Below, in pieces: positions 1 to 8,394 of a stretch of 64,000 bases of DNA. The position numbers and the translations under genes are program-made. Under the pieces are notes generated by a model, which was not told where the DNA came from, made no database searches, and saw only the letters and a program-made list of their open reading frames with translations. The DNA is from Desulfobacteraceae bacterium (GTDB taxonomy: Bacteria; Desulfobacterota; Desulfobacteria; Desulfobacterales; JACKCP01). Location of the stretch: NCBI GenBank assembly GCA_020633955.1, contig JACKCP010000003.1, forward strand, positions 62,001 through 126,000, read 5' to 3'. Positions within the stretch are counted from its first letter, which is position 1; each line of letters opens with the position of its first letter.

Positions 1-2
1 TA

Positions 3-755
3 TCTGACTCTACACTTGAGTGGGTAAGGCAATGCAGTACTGATTCCAATATAAATATTTTATATATTCATGGAGGAGGATTTATTGCAGGTTCACTTGA
101 CAATCATCGTCCTTTTGCAAAAATATTGTCAAGGGAGCTTAATGCAAATATCTTAATGATTGATTATCCCCTTGCCCCTGAAAATAAATATCCTGTTCAG
201 CTTGTTAACACTATAGAAGCCTTCCGGTATATGAAAGATATTTCATCAGAAAATACCTTCAATGGTATTATCGGAGATTCAGCAGGCGGTAATATTGGTT
301 TAAGTGCACTTTTATCAATAGCTAATGATAATTTGAATTACAGACCTGATTTTGGTATTTTTTTATCAGGTTTTTTTGATCTTTCTCTTTCCAGTGCTTC
401 AATTGATTATAATAAAAAAAATGATTTTGTACTTAAACCTGATTTTCTTGAATTTTGTGCTGATTCCTATGCGGGATACACTAAGGATATGGTAAATCCT
501 CTTATATCACCAGTTTATGGCGATTTTTCTCTATCCTGCGATCTTTTCTTCCAGGTAGGTTCATCAGAAATCCTCCTCGATGATTCAGTTAGATGTCATA
601 AAATAGCTTTAAAAAACAATGTTAACTCTTATATTTCTATCTGGCCTGAGATGATGCATTCATTTCAGAGTTATTATCCTCATTTTCCTGAGAGTGTTTT
701 CAGTGTTAAGGAAATTGGATATTTTATAAGGAAATGTATTTCCAAACCTGGTTGA
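3..755 (+). CDS. Alpha/beta hydrolase, hormone-sensitive-lipase type, 5' end cut by window
   Basis: The reading frame is open from base 3, so the N-terminus lies outside the window. Near the start it carries HGGGF, the oxyanion-hole motif of the hormone-sensitive lipase (HSL, family IV) esterases. GDSAGG follows with the nucleophile serine. An Asp in the segment ILLDDS and the His in MMHSF sit in the right order to complete the Ser-Asp-His triad. Such enzymes hydrolyse short or medium acyl esters in the cytoplasm; the substrate cannot be read from sequence. A TTG at 126 would give a shorter protein, but that start would remove the HGGG motif, so it is not the real one. The gene ends 60 bases before the next gene on the same strand. 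Confidence 0.85.
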   Translation, partial: SDSTLEWVRQCSTDSNINILYIHGGGFIAGSLDNHRPFAKILSRELNANILMIDYPLAPENKYPVQLVNTIEAFRYMKDISSENTFNGIIGDSAGGNIGLSALLSIANDNLNYRPDFGIFLSGFFDLSLSSASIDYNKKNDFVLKPDFLEFCADSYAGYTKDMVNPLISPVYGDFSLSCDLFFQVGSSEILLDDSVRCHKIALKNNVNSYISIWPEMMHSFQSYYPHFPESVFSVKEIGYFIRKCISKPG

Positions 756-815
756 CTTGAACTTTAGTTATGTAGTAAGAAATATTCAAATTTAACTGTA
801 AGGAAGGAATTAGGA

Positions 816-1202
816 ATGGCTGAATTTGAAAAGATTTTTTCATCAGAAGTTTTAAATGAAATCTTTCCATCTGAGAAATCCGATGAATTTTTTGAAGCTC
901 TTTTTGGCGACAGTGAAGAGGGTGCCTATGATATTTCCCTTAAGTTCAGGGAAAAAAAAGATAATGAACTGATTTTTGACTTCAGTTTGGATCAACGCCC
1001 TGGAAAATGTCTTGTATGCAGTCTGACTTACGGTTTGCCCAAAGTATTTGTGAAGCATCCCGTAATAAATATTAAAGAAGTAGTAAATAAAATAGCCAGT
1101 AAAATTGACAGTTCAAATTCCAGTCTTGAATGGGAAATTGGCAATACAATATCGGTAAGTCGAGAAAAACATCTTATTCCTTTACATCTCAAACTTAATT
1201 AG
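816..1202 (+). CDS. Conserved hypothetical protein, 128 aa
   Basis: A small soluble protein with no signal peptide or membrane segment. The centre holds RPGKCLVCSLTYGLP with two cysteines in C-x2-C, followed by a hydrophobic HPVINI strand. The start is supported by AAGGAAGG about 10 bases upstream. I recall similar small proteins in Desulfobacterota genomes, some carrying a misleading automatic name ('pancreas/duodenal homeobox'). I cannot verify that here and assign no function. The C-x2-C could bind metal, but a second pair is absent. Confidence 0.7.
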   Translation: MAEFEKIFSSEVLNEIFPSEKSDEFFEALFGDSEEGAYDISLKFREKKDNELIFDFSLDQRPGKCLVCSLTYGLPKVFVKHPVINIKEVVNKIASKIDSSNSSLEWEIGNTISVSREKHLIPLHLKLN

Positions 1203-1204
1203 TT

Positions 1205-1338
1205 GCTGAACGAAAACGGCCTTTTTTGTCCATTTCTGCGTCAGAATCAAAATTTAATCCTCAAAATACTAAATGTATCCTAAAGGTTAAATTTTTTATC
1301 TTCCTTGAACTGAACAAAAAATTCTCGTTTTCGGGCAA
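1205..1338. repeat. Copy 1 of a ~133-bp element with inverted ends
   Basis: The left end (TGAACGAAAACGG...) and the right end (...CTCGTTTTCGGGCAA) are imperfect inverted repeats of about 26-30 bases. A second copy, in opposite orientation, lies at 57310-57441. The outer ~33 bases of each side are well conserved between copies, and the AT-rich middle matches more loosely. No open reading frame fits inside. It looks like a MITE-like or repetitive palindromic element. It fills much of the gap between 1202 and the hairpin at 1541; the rest of that gap shows nothing recognisable. Confidence 0.65.
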
Positions 1339-1540
1339 TCACTAATTAATGATTAACTAAAAAATAGATTGTTGCTCAGTTAAAGGAAAACAAAAAAATA
1401 TTCCATTAATCCGAAAGTAGATAGAGTTTAAAATCCTTAAAAACCTCTCTTTTATGAGCAGGAAGGGAAATTTGATTAATGATTTTTACATTCACATGAA
1501 TTAAATATCTGCTTAATTTAACCGGAATTAATTTTAAATT

Positions 1541-1574
1541 AAAGCGGAGGATAAATAAGAATATCCTCCGCTTT
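1541..1574. terminator. Strong hairpin downstream of mlaA
   Basis: A perfect 13-bp stem (AAAGCGGAGGATA paired with TATCCTCCGCTTT) encloses an 8-base loop. It sits 23 bases past the mlaA stop on the minus strand. The plus strand has TTTGATTTTT after the stem. The minus-strand tail is AT-rich but not a clean T-run. It is the likely end of the mla operon. Confidence 0.6.
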
Positions 1575-1596
1575 GATTTTTATGAAAATTCCCTGT

Positions 1597-2454
1597 TTAT
1601 TTTTTAATCTGTTCTTTTCTTATCTGCATGTAGGCATTTCTTGCCGCTGTATATGGATCAAGAGCCGAATCTTTAAGAGTCTTGTAAAGATCCATTCTTG
1701 ATGGCATTGAATTAGTGGCTTCAGTTGCGTCCATTATAAGTTTTTCTCTTGAATTGAGATCATAGGCATAAAAAACTGGATTAATATAAAATTCTCCAAC
1801 CATTCCGGCGCTATCTCTTAGAGTTGAGGGTCCAAGAAATGGAATTACAAGGTATGGACCATTTCCAATTCCCCATTTTCCAAAAGTCTGTCCCAGATCT
1901 TCCTCCGGCGGGTTTAAAGGCTTAAAAACCTTTGCGGAATCAATAAAACCGAGAAAACCAAGAAAAGTATTAACAAAAAATCTGCCTGTTTCAGCTCCGG
2001 CATTTTTTATTTTTCCCTGGAGAAGGTTATTTACCACTCTTAAAGGAGAACCAAGATTTGAAAAAAAATTTTTTATTCCTGTTCTTGCAAATTTTGGAGT
2101 GATTTTAACATAACCTTTTGAAACTGGTGTAAAAACATAGATATATACCTTGTCATTAAAATAAAAAAAAGCACGGTTAACTGGTTCTACAGGATCGAAT
2201 GTTTTTTCCGTGGCGGGTTCATTTGAAGTTTCGTTTTGGATTAAACCTCCATCTAAAAGATCATTATCAAGCAGGTCCTCATCAGCATGGTTATCAAATG
2301 AACCTTCAGATTGTTCTCCATTATAGTCAGCTTCAATTTCTTCAATTAAAAGTTGATCATAATCTGAGAAATCATTATTTTTATCTTCGCACCAGGCAAT
2401 GGAAGAAATTGTTAATGATAAGCAGAAAATTAAAATATAAATGCTTTTAGTCAT
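1597..2454 (-). CDS. mlaA: MlaA (VacJ)-type outer-membrane lipoprotein
   Basis: MlaA sits in the outer membrane and removes mislocalised phospholipid from the outer leaflet, passing it to MlaC. The protein has an N-terminal signal peptide ending near IAWC (Cys22), a poor match to a lipobox because Trp precedes Cys, so lipidation is uncertain. An acidic linker of about 60 residues follows. The MlaA domain starts near residue 86 with FDPVEPVNRAFF and includes NPPEEDLGQTFGKWGI and GPYLVIPFLGPS, typical of the family. It begins one base after the mlaC stop, last in the five-gene mlaEFDCA operon. In Escherichia coli mlaA is unlinked; having it in the operon is common in other proteobacteria. Confidence 0.92.
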   Translation of the reverse strand: MTKSIYILIFCLSLTISSIAWCEDKNNDFSDYDQLLIEEIEADYNGEQSEGSFDNHADEDLLDNDLLDGGLIQNETSNEPATEKTFDPVEPVNRAFFYFNDKVYIYVFTPVSKGYVKITPKFARTGIKNFFSNLGSPLRVVNNLLQGKIKNAGAETGRFFVNTFLGFLGFIDSAKVFKPLNPPEEDLGQTFGKWGIGNGPYLVIPFLGPSTLRDSAGMVGEFYINPVFYAYDLNSREKLIMDATEATNSMPSRMDLYKTLKDSALDPYTAARNAYMQIRKEQIKK

Positions 2455-2455
2455 A

Positions 2456-3076
2456 TTAATTTACCGGTTTTTTTCTTTCTTCCCTGAGTTGTGAAATTTT
2501 TGATTTAAGGGCAGTAATGAGCTCCTCAGGTTTTTTTTTGAAAAGATATTCATCAAACTGGCTTCTGTAATTTTTTATCATGCTCATTCCTTCAATTTTT
2601 ACGTCGAAAATGAGCCAGCCGTTATTATCAAGCATTCTGTATATTATTGGCACAGGCTTGTCTTCAAGAGCCACGTGAACAAGGACTTCAGCCTTATTTT
2701 GATCAATCTTTTCATCTATATAAGTAACTTTTTGGTTTTTAAAATTTTCCTGAACTTTATTGATATATGTGTTTGCAAGAAGCTCTGCAAAAAGTTTTTG
2801 AAACTCCAGTTGCTGATCAGATGAAAAACTGTTCCAGTATTTGCCAAGGGCAAGCCTTGAAATAAGCTTGAAATCAAAGGAGTCTTTTACAACAGACCAG
2901 ATTTCATTCCATTGTTCCTCTTTCAGCTCAGGCGAAAGATTTTTGTATTTTTCTGATTTTAAAATAGAAATAATATTTTCAGTTGGTTTTTTTATCGATT
3001 CAATGGGGCTGAGTGCAAAGCATTCAAAGCTTAGAACAAAAAAAAATAAAATAATAAAGGCAAACTTTTTTTTCAT
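2456..3076 (-). CDS. mlaC: MlaC-type periplasmic phospholipid-binding protein
   Basis: The product is 206 aa with a signal peptide (about residues 1-21) and a Tol_Tol_Ttg2-type body. Recognisable elements are the segments FKLISRLALGKYW and FQKLFAELLANTYI, followed by the strands VHVALEDKPVPIIYRM and WLIFDVKIEGMSMIKNYRSQF. MlaC ferries phospholipid across the periplasm between MlaA and the inner-membrane MlaFED complex. Its ATG overlaps the mlaD stop (ATGA), which points to translational coupling. Length and operon position agree with the family. Confidence 0.92.
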   Translation of the reverse strand: MKKKFAFIILFFFVLSFECFALSPIESIKKPTENIISILKSEKYKNLSPELKEEQWNEIWSVVKDSFDFKLISRLALGKYWNSFSSDQQLEFQKLFAELLANTYINKVQENFKNQKVTYIDEKIDQNKAEVLVHVALEDKPVPIIYRMLDNNGWLIFDVKIEGMSMIKNYRSQFDEYLFKKKPEELITALKSKISQLREERKKPVN

Positions 3077-3555
3077 TGTAAAAAATCCTCCATTTCTGTG
3101 TCTTTGCTTTGAACAGAGCCAAATACATATTTACTTATCAGTTCTTCAAAATCTATTGGAGATTCTGTTTCTGTAATCATTTCTCCGTTTTTTAAAATAT
3201 CAGGATCGCCGCCAGGGGATAATTGAATATATTTGTCCCCAATAAGACCAGATGTTTTTATTGAAGCTATGACATCAGCCGAAAGTTTTACGGATTTGTC
3301 AATTTTTAAGTCTGTAATAGCAGTATGTGTTTTGGAATCAAGACTTATTTTTTCAACTGTTCCAACCTGCACACCTGCAATTTCAACGTTTGCACCCGTT
3401 TTAAGACCTGCAACAGTTCTGAAATTAGCCTTTAATGTATAATAGTTGGAGCCAAGAAGTTCCATTTTGCCAAGCTTTATGGTTAAGTAGGCAGTGCAGA
3501 GAAGTCCGAACACTACAAATAGTCCTACACCGGTTTCAAGAGCAGTTTTCTTCAT
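3073..3555 (-). CDS. mlaD: MlaD-type MCE-domain protein
   Basis: The product is 160 aa. One N-terminal transmembrane helix (about residues 8-27) is followed by a single MCE domain (about 38-115) with GLKTGANVEIAGVQVG and a Gly-rich GLIGDKYIQLSPGG segment. MlaD forms the hexameric periplasmic ring on MlaE that carries lipid. It starts behind a clear TGGAGG ribosome site, 26 bases after mlaF, and overlaps mlaC by four bases. The C-terminal tail is acidic. Confidence 0.93.
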   Translation of the reverse strand: MKKTALETGVGLFVVFGLLCTAYLTIKLGKMELLGSNYYTLKANFRTVAGLKTGANVEIAGVQVGTVEKISLDSKTHTAITDLKIDKSVKLSADVIASIKTSGLIGDKYIQLSPGGDPDILKNGEMITETESPIDFEELISKYVFGSVQSKDTEMEDFLQ

Positions 3556-3581
3556 TTATCCTCCAGGTTTAATGGCATTTA

Positions 3582-4328
3582 TCAATCCCTGCCTTCAATA
3601 AATTTTTTTACATATGTGTTTTTAGTGTTTTTTATGTCTTCACATGTCCCTGTAAAAACAATTTTTCCATTGTCGAGCATCATTATTATATCTGAAATTT
3701 CAAATACATCAGGTATTTCATGACTTACAAGAACAGCAGTAAAATGAAATTTTTTTTGATAATCGGATATCATTTTATGGACATAGTTTTTTCTGATTGG
3801 GTCAAGACCGGTAGTTGGTTCGTCAAAAAGAACGATCTCGGGCTCATTTACAAGTGCACGGGCAAGTGCAACTCTTTTCTGCATTCCTCCTGAAAGTTCG
3901 GATGGGTATTTGTTTTCAGAGCCTGAAAGTTCCATCTGATCAATTCTTTTTGATACGAGGCTGTTAATTTTTTCTTTTTTTTCATTATTTTCATAAAGAG
4001 GAAGAGCAATATTTTCAAAAACTGTCATTGAATCAAAAAGTGCGTTACCCTGAAACATATAGCTTATTTTTTTTCTAAACTCTCTGATTTCAGACCTGGA
4101 CATTTTACCGATAAGTTTCCCTTCAAATAATATTTCTCCTTTATCGGGTTTCAGCAGACCGATTATATGTTTTAGAAGTACGCTCTTTCCTTCACCGCTT
4201 TTACCTATTATTGAGGTAATTTTACCTTTTTCAATTTTGAGGCTTATTTGTTTTAATACATCAAGCTCACCAAAACTTTTTGATATTGAAATAAGCTCCA
4301 CTGGTATTTCAGGTTTAGTGTTATTCAT
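3582..4328 (-). CDS. mlaF: MlaF-type ABC transporter ATPase
   Basis: This is the ATPase of the Mla phospholipid transporter. The Walker A motif is GKSGEGKS (with Glu where many have Gly), the signature is LSGGMQKR, Walker B is IVLFDEP, and the switch His is in LVSHE. The 248-aa length is normal for the family. It starts two bases after the mlaE stop. The C-terminus (KKFIEGRD) matches the style of the MlaF/Mkl family. It acts on the cytoplasmic face with MlaE. Confidence 0.93.
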   Translation of the reverse strand: MNNTKPEIPVELISISKSFGELDVLKQISLKIEKGKITSIIGKSGEGKSVLLKHIIGLLKPDKGEILFEGKLIGKMSRSEIREFRKKISYMFQGNALFDSMTVFENIALPLYENNEKKEKINSLVSKRIDQMELSGSENKYPSELSGGMQKRVALARALVNEPEIVLFDEPTTGLDPIRKNYVHKMISDYQKKFHFTAVLVSHEIPDVFEISDIIMMLDNGKIVFTGTCEDIKNTKNTYVKKFIEGRD

Positions 4329-4330
4329 AA

Positions 4331-5131
4331 TTATCCATTGAAATAAAATGATGTTATTACATAGTCAAAAACAAGTATCCACACACATGAAAGAACAACA
4401 GCCGAAGTTGTTGAATAGCCTACACCTTTTGAACCTGATACATTTTTCTGCAGGTGTGTGTAAAATCCTTTGTAGCAGCAGATTGTTATAACAACCAGAG
4501 CAAAAATAAAGGCTTTTATAAATCCTCCGTTAACGTCATTCAGGGTGATGCTTGATTCTACCCTTGCAAAGTATATTCCTGAATTCAGTCCAAGGAGAAG
4601 AGACCCTGAGATATATCCTCCTATTATTCCAATAAAATCAAAAATTGCTGTTAAAAGCGGGAAGCTTATTATTCCGGCCCAGATTCTGGAACTGAAAATA
4701 AATCTTAATGGATTTATATTCATTGTTTCAAGTGCATCAATCTGTTCAGAAATTCTCATAATTCCAATTTCAGCTGTCATTGCAGAGCCAGCTCTTGCAA
4801 CTATCATTATTGCTGTAAGAACAGGACCAAGTTCTCTTACTATTGTAAGAGCAACAGCAGTTCCAAGATAACCTTCAGATCCGAATTTTATCAGAGTGTA
4901 GTAGCCCTGAAGACCAAGAACCATTCCGGTGAAAAGAGCGGTAAGGCATACAATGAGAACAGATTTAAGACCAATAAAATATACCTGGTTAAGTAGTTTT
5001 GATAATTGTAGAGGCCACTTAAAAAAAAGAAAGAGTCCTTTTATGAAGAAGATAAAAATTTTACCAAGTCCGTTAACCGTATAAATAACTTTCTGACCAA
5101 GGAGTTTTAAAATGCCTAAAAGAAAATTCAT
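4331..5131 (-). CDS. mlaE: MlaE-type permease
   Basis: The product is 266 aa, the first gene of the operon, and an inner-membrane permease. An N-terminal amphipathic stretch is followed by about five hydrophobic helices. The family-typical segments GLQGYYTLIKFG, ELGPVLTAIMIVARAGSAMTAEIG and RISEQIDALETMNINP are present. It partners with MlaF and MlaD. AGGA sits seven bases upstream of the ATG. No promoter could be picked out with confidence upstream. Confidence 0.93.
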   Translation of the reverse strand: MNFLLGILKLLGQKVIYTVNGLGKIFIFFIKGLFLFFKWPLQLSKLLNQVYFIGLKSVLIVCLTALFTGMVLGLQGYYTLIKFGSEGYLGTAVALTIVRELGPVLTAIMIVARAGSAMTAEIGIMRISEQIDALETMNINPLRFIFSSRIWAGIISFPLLTAIFDFIGIIGGYISGSLLLGLNSGIYFARVESSITLNDVNGGFIKAFIFALVVITICCYKGFYTHLQKNVSGSKGVGYSTTSAVVLSCVWILVFDYVITSFYFNG

Positions 5132-5972
5132 AAATTTCCTATGGATTTGAATTTCAGTAACAGTACAAAAAATTAAATATGAATGTCAGGCAGAGCGGTG
5201 TATTTACCTCTGACAGAATATTCTTCAATGGCAGCTGTACAAAAATTTTTTATTTTCTTATGTTCCGGTTCTTTTTATAAAAAATTTAATCTGCAAAATA
5301 CCTGAGGTATTTATTGAGGTTAAATGCAAAGACTGGAATCTACAAAAAAATGTTTTAAGACCAGTTACCAAATATTCAAATCATTTGTACTTTAAGGAAA
5401 TGCTAAAATCAAGATTAAATAAGAGGGGAAAGAAAAGGCGGTTTGTTGCAAACCGCCGAAGCTTACCTGGAGAGGTTTATTGAGGGGGAAAATCATGACT
5501 TATTAAGGAAAGTATTGATTTGGAACAAATATATATTTTAGAGATATATAAATCTATAGATACATAGGCTTATTTTTATGGGGGAGAATACCCAAATTAA
5601 TAGTTGAACTGAAATGTTTTATTCGCCATTTTTAAAAAAAATTGTAACTATTCAGCTTAAAAACTGAGAAAAAGGCGTTTTGGCGATGGATGCTGTATTT
5701 TTTCTGAGCCGGTTTAAGGAGTTTGAATTATACATGTAATTTTTAATAGAAAAAAGCAGGGTTTAAAATCTAAGTTTAATTTAAAAAATAAATAAAAATT
5801 TTTTTAAATTTTAACAGAAGGTTATTTATGAATTTGCCGATTATTACTGCTGATAAATGTATTTTTGACTAAAGATTAATTTTGTAAAACCGATTTTTTA
5901 ATTATATTTTTTAATTGTTCAAAGTTAAATTCCTTGTAATAGTTGCATTAAATTATTGAGGAGGCATGCAAA
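5132..5972. other. 841-bp intergenic region between divergent operons
   Basis: No coding sequence is supported here. It separates mlaE (minus) from the lipoprotein gene (plus), so it should hold both promoters. The only clear structure is the hairpin at 5437-5457. The stretch 5524-5580 is extremely AT-rich with several TATAT-type runs that could serve as promoters. Confidence 0.5.
5437..5457 (-). terminator. Perfect GC-rich hairpin, T-rich on the minus strand
   Basis: GGCGGTTTG and CAAACCGCC form a perfect 9-bp stem with a 3-base loop. Read on the minus strand the stem is followed by TTTTCTTTCCCC, like an intrinsic terminator. On the plus strand no T-run follows. No minus-strand gene precedes it, so it may end a short RNA starting between 5458 and 5972, or it may be a regulatory hairpin. 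Confidence 0.4.
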
Positions 5973-6461
5973 ATGGCGATAGTAAGGAAAATATTTACAG
6001 CAGGTTTGCTGCTGTTTGTATTGGGATGTGCAACAGACCATCAGGTTTTGAAAGAGTATCAGTTTGTAAAACTGCATGAAAATCTGATTGCCGGTCTAGA
6101 ACCTGATGAAATGTCAAGGAAAATTCTTGTAAATGAAACAGGTATGGGAATTGCACCTGAGGAAGGGACCCCGGCAGAACAAAAATTCATGGCTGAAAGA
6201 GCTGCAATTGTAGATGCATACAGAAGGCTTTCAGAAAGACTTGGAGGTCTTGTTGTTCAAGCAAACTCAAAGGCCGACAACGGTCAGCTCACAAATGACC
6301 AGGTAAAGACAATTGCGAGTGTTTATTTAAGAGGTGCAAGTATTGATTCCGTGATTTTTGAAGCTGGAATTGCCCGTGCTGATGCAAAGGTTTATATCAG
6401 CCCGAGAAAAGAGATTTATTATCACTATGTTTTAGGTGACAGAACATGGTGGTGGTGGTAA
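5973..6461 (+). CDS. LPP20-like lipoprotein, 162 aa
   Basis: A signal peptide ends in the lipobox VLGC (Cys19), so the mature protein is probably lipid-anchored. The middle (about residues 58-105) has GMGIAPEEGTPAEQKFMAER and AAIVDAYRRLSERLGGL. These resemble the LPP20/FlgT-N type domain found in lipoproteins that share the RAAIxDAYR-like helix. The C-terminus ends in an unusual run of four tryptophans. The start is supported by GAGGAGG upstream. It stands alone; its role is unknown beyond the cell envelope. Confidence 0.75.
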   Translation: MAIVRKIFTAGLLLFVLGCATDHQVLKEYQFVKLHENLIAGLEPDEMSRKILVNETGMGIAPEEGTPAEQKFMAERAAIVDAYRRLSERLGGLVVQANSKADNGQLTNDQVKTIASVYLRGASIDSVIFEAGIARADAKVYISPRKEIYYHYVLGDRTWWWW

Positions 6462-6482
6462 AAAAAGCTGTTAAACAGGTGC

Positions 6483-6511
6483 TTGACAGAAAATTTGAGA
6501 TTTTTTATTCA
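6483..6511 (+). promoter_or_regulatory. Possible sigma-70 promoter for the beta-barrel gene
   Basis: TTGACA at 6483-6488 is a perfect -35 box, and TATTCA at 6506-6511 lies 17 bases on as a weak -10 box. It is 160 bases upstream of the next gene, so the transcript would have a long leader. This rests on motif match alone. Confidence 0.3.
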
Positions 6512-6671
6512 GTTTTTAAATGTTAAATACTACCTCAATAAAAGAGTAATTTATTTTTAAGATTGAGTAGGGATATGACTTGAAAACTTTCTAAACAATC
6601 TGGTTGTTTCAGGCAGTTACATGAAGTTTTGTTTTTGTTAAATAAATTTTATTAATTCAGGGGTTTAAATT

Positions 6672-7466
6672 ATGGTATGCGGAAATTCAGTGAAAAAAAT
6701 TCTTCTGTTTTTTGTTGCAGTTTTTTTCTGTTTTAATTCAGGTCTTATTTGTGCAGATGAATTTGATTATGAAAATCTTTCAAGGGGTGAAGTTGCTTTT
6801 GGTGTTGTTTTTGCCGACCCTTCCGGATCAACCAGTTATTCCTTAACTACCCAGGGCACTGATCTTGGTTATGATTCAACTCTTGGCTATTCTGAGGAAA
6901 ATGTATTTTTTGGAAGAATGAAATATTTCCATAAGCATCGATTCCCTGATATATCATTAAATGCCTATGTATTTAACTATGATGCTGACTCAACAGGTAC
7001 AATGACTTTTGGAGATCAGAATTTTGATGACGGAACTTTTAATTCTGAACTTTCAGCAAAAGCAATAGATTTATCCCTTTATTTCCCAATTAAGCCAATT
7101 TCTGTTGCTGCCTTTGGCAAAGTCAAGGTTAACGTGGGAGGAGCTTTAAGATGGATTGATATAGAACAGAAAATAACTGAATCTGATCTTTCTGTGACAA
7201 CCGATGCCAATGAATATGCTGCATCCCTTTATTTTGATATTTTATACAGACCTTTCAGGGGACTTGAACTTGCATTTGAAGCAAAGGCTGTTCCTCTTAC
7301 TTCAACATCCTTTACAAATCTGACTGCACGGATAAGTTATAATATCTTTGAAGCTGTTTTTGCCTCAGTTGGCTATATGTCTGATTCGGTTGAAATTGAT
7401 ACCGAAGGATACAGGGCTGATTTTGATACAGAAGGAGCATTTTTGGAGCTTGGCTGGAGATTTTAA
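6672..7466 (+). CDS. Outer-membrane beta-barrel protein, 264 aa
   Basis: A signal peptide (about residues 1-27, ending ...GLICADE) is followed by alternating amphipathic strands and short turns. The chain ends ELGWRF with the terminal Phe expected of BAM substrates. This fits an 8-10 strand barrel such as the TIGR04219-type family, an assignment I make with moderate confidence. The first ATG at 6672 has AGGGG about 8 bases upstream; a GTG at 6690 is an alternative. A hairpin terminator follows. Function unknown; it may be a porin-like or structural envelope protein. Confidence 0.75.
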   Translation: MVCGNSVKKILLFFVAVFFCFNSGLICADEFDYENLSRGEVAFGVVFADPSGSTSYSLTTQGTDLGYDSTLGYSEENVFFGRMKYFHKHRFPDISLNAYVFNYDADSTGTMTFGDQNFDDGTFNSELSAKAIDLSLYFPIKPISVAAFGKVKVNVGGALRWIDIEQKITESDLSVTTDANEYAASLYFDILYRPFRGLELAFEAKAVPLTSTSFTNLTARISYNIFEAVFASVGYMSDSVEIDTEGYRADFDTEGAFLELGWRF

Positions 7467-7497
7467 GGGAATACCTTCCAATATCTGTCAGATTTTT

Positions 7498-7546
7498 ACG
7501 TAAAATTGTTTTACAGCGGATGTGTGAATCAATTTTACGTTTTTTA
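7498..7546 (+). terminator. Rho-independent terminator after the beta-barrel gene
   Basis: ACGTAAAATTG (7498-7508) pairs perfectly with CAATTTTACGT (7530-7540) and is followed by TTTTTATT. The 11-bp stem is AT-rich with a 21-base loop, but the T-run supports termination. Confidence 0.6.
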
Positions 7547-7656
7547 TTGTGCATTTAAATTTGTTAATCCAGAAAAAAACATTGTAAAATTACTAAAATT
7601 TTTTAATTATAAATCAAGAATATTTAAACTCTCTAATAAAATATCTGGATACTTTT

Positions 7657-8352
7657 ATGAATAATTTTATAAAAACTATTGTTTTATTAACTGCCCTATC
7701 TTTTACCTTTATATCCTGCGGTACACCAAGTTCTCCGATTGACAGGCTTAAAAGTTCATTAAAGGATGTTCCTACCTATTCAATTCTTCTTGAAGACATG
7801 AAGGAAGACGGGTTTATTTCACCTTCGTACTACCATAAATACAGAGTTGTTACCCCGGATGACGCCTATGTCACACCATGGCTTAAAGTCTCTGAAAAAT
7901 ATTTCAGGCTGAATTCAGGGTTTCTTGGAATGGCCCTTGTTGATAAAAAGGACGGCAAAATTGAAGCAAATCCTTCACCTCCGGGCTACCAGTATGTAGG
8001 TGATCCAAAATACGGTCAGTGGAGAACTGATTCATCGGGTAACAGTTTCTGGGAATTTTACGGTAAATATGCATTGTTCAGCCATCTAATGGGCGGCTGG
8101 TACAGACCTGTTTACAGAAATGATTATGATAATTACAGGTCTTATTCCGGAAGAAATATGGTTTACTATGGAAAAAATAATACATATGGAACTTCCGGTT
8201 CACTTTCACGTCAGAACAATCCTTCTTTTTTTGAAAGAAGAAAGGCCAGGGAGGCTGGTTTTAAACAGAAATTTCAAAGCAACCTGAATAAAAAAGTAGG
8301 AAGAACCAAAACCGGAACCTTTAGAGGCAAGGCCGGAAGAGTAGGTAAGTAA
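7657..8352 (+). CDS. Hypothetical lipoprotein, 231 aa
   Basis: The signal peptide ends at the lipobox FISC (Cys21). The body has PTYSILLEDMKEDGF, then Trp/Tyr-rich segments (GQWRTD, SFWEFYGKYALF). The Tyr/Asn/Ser-rich, basic C-terminus ends in Lys-Gly-Arg repeats. It begins an apparent operon with the DUF350 membrane protein (42 bases on) and the aminopropyltransferase. I do not recognise a domain. Its place suggests an extracytoplasmic partner of those proteins. Confidence 0.7.
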   Translation: MNNFIKTIVLLTALSFTFISCGTPSSPIDRLKSSLKDVPTYSILLEDMKEDGFISPSYYHKYRVVTPDDAYVTPWLKVSEKYFRLNSGFLGMALVDKKDGKIEANPSPPGYQYVGDPKYGQWRTDSSGNSFWEFYGKYALFSHLMGGWYRPVYRNDYDNYRSYSGRNMVYYGKNNTYGTSGSLSRQNNPSFFERRKAREAGFKQKFQSNLNKKVGRTKTGTFRGKAGRVGK

Positions 8353-8394
8353 AATTTAAAAAATGTCTTTTAAAATATTTCAAGGATATTATCT

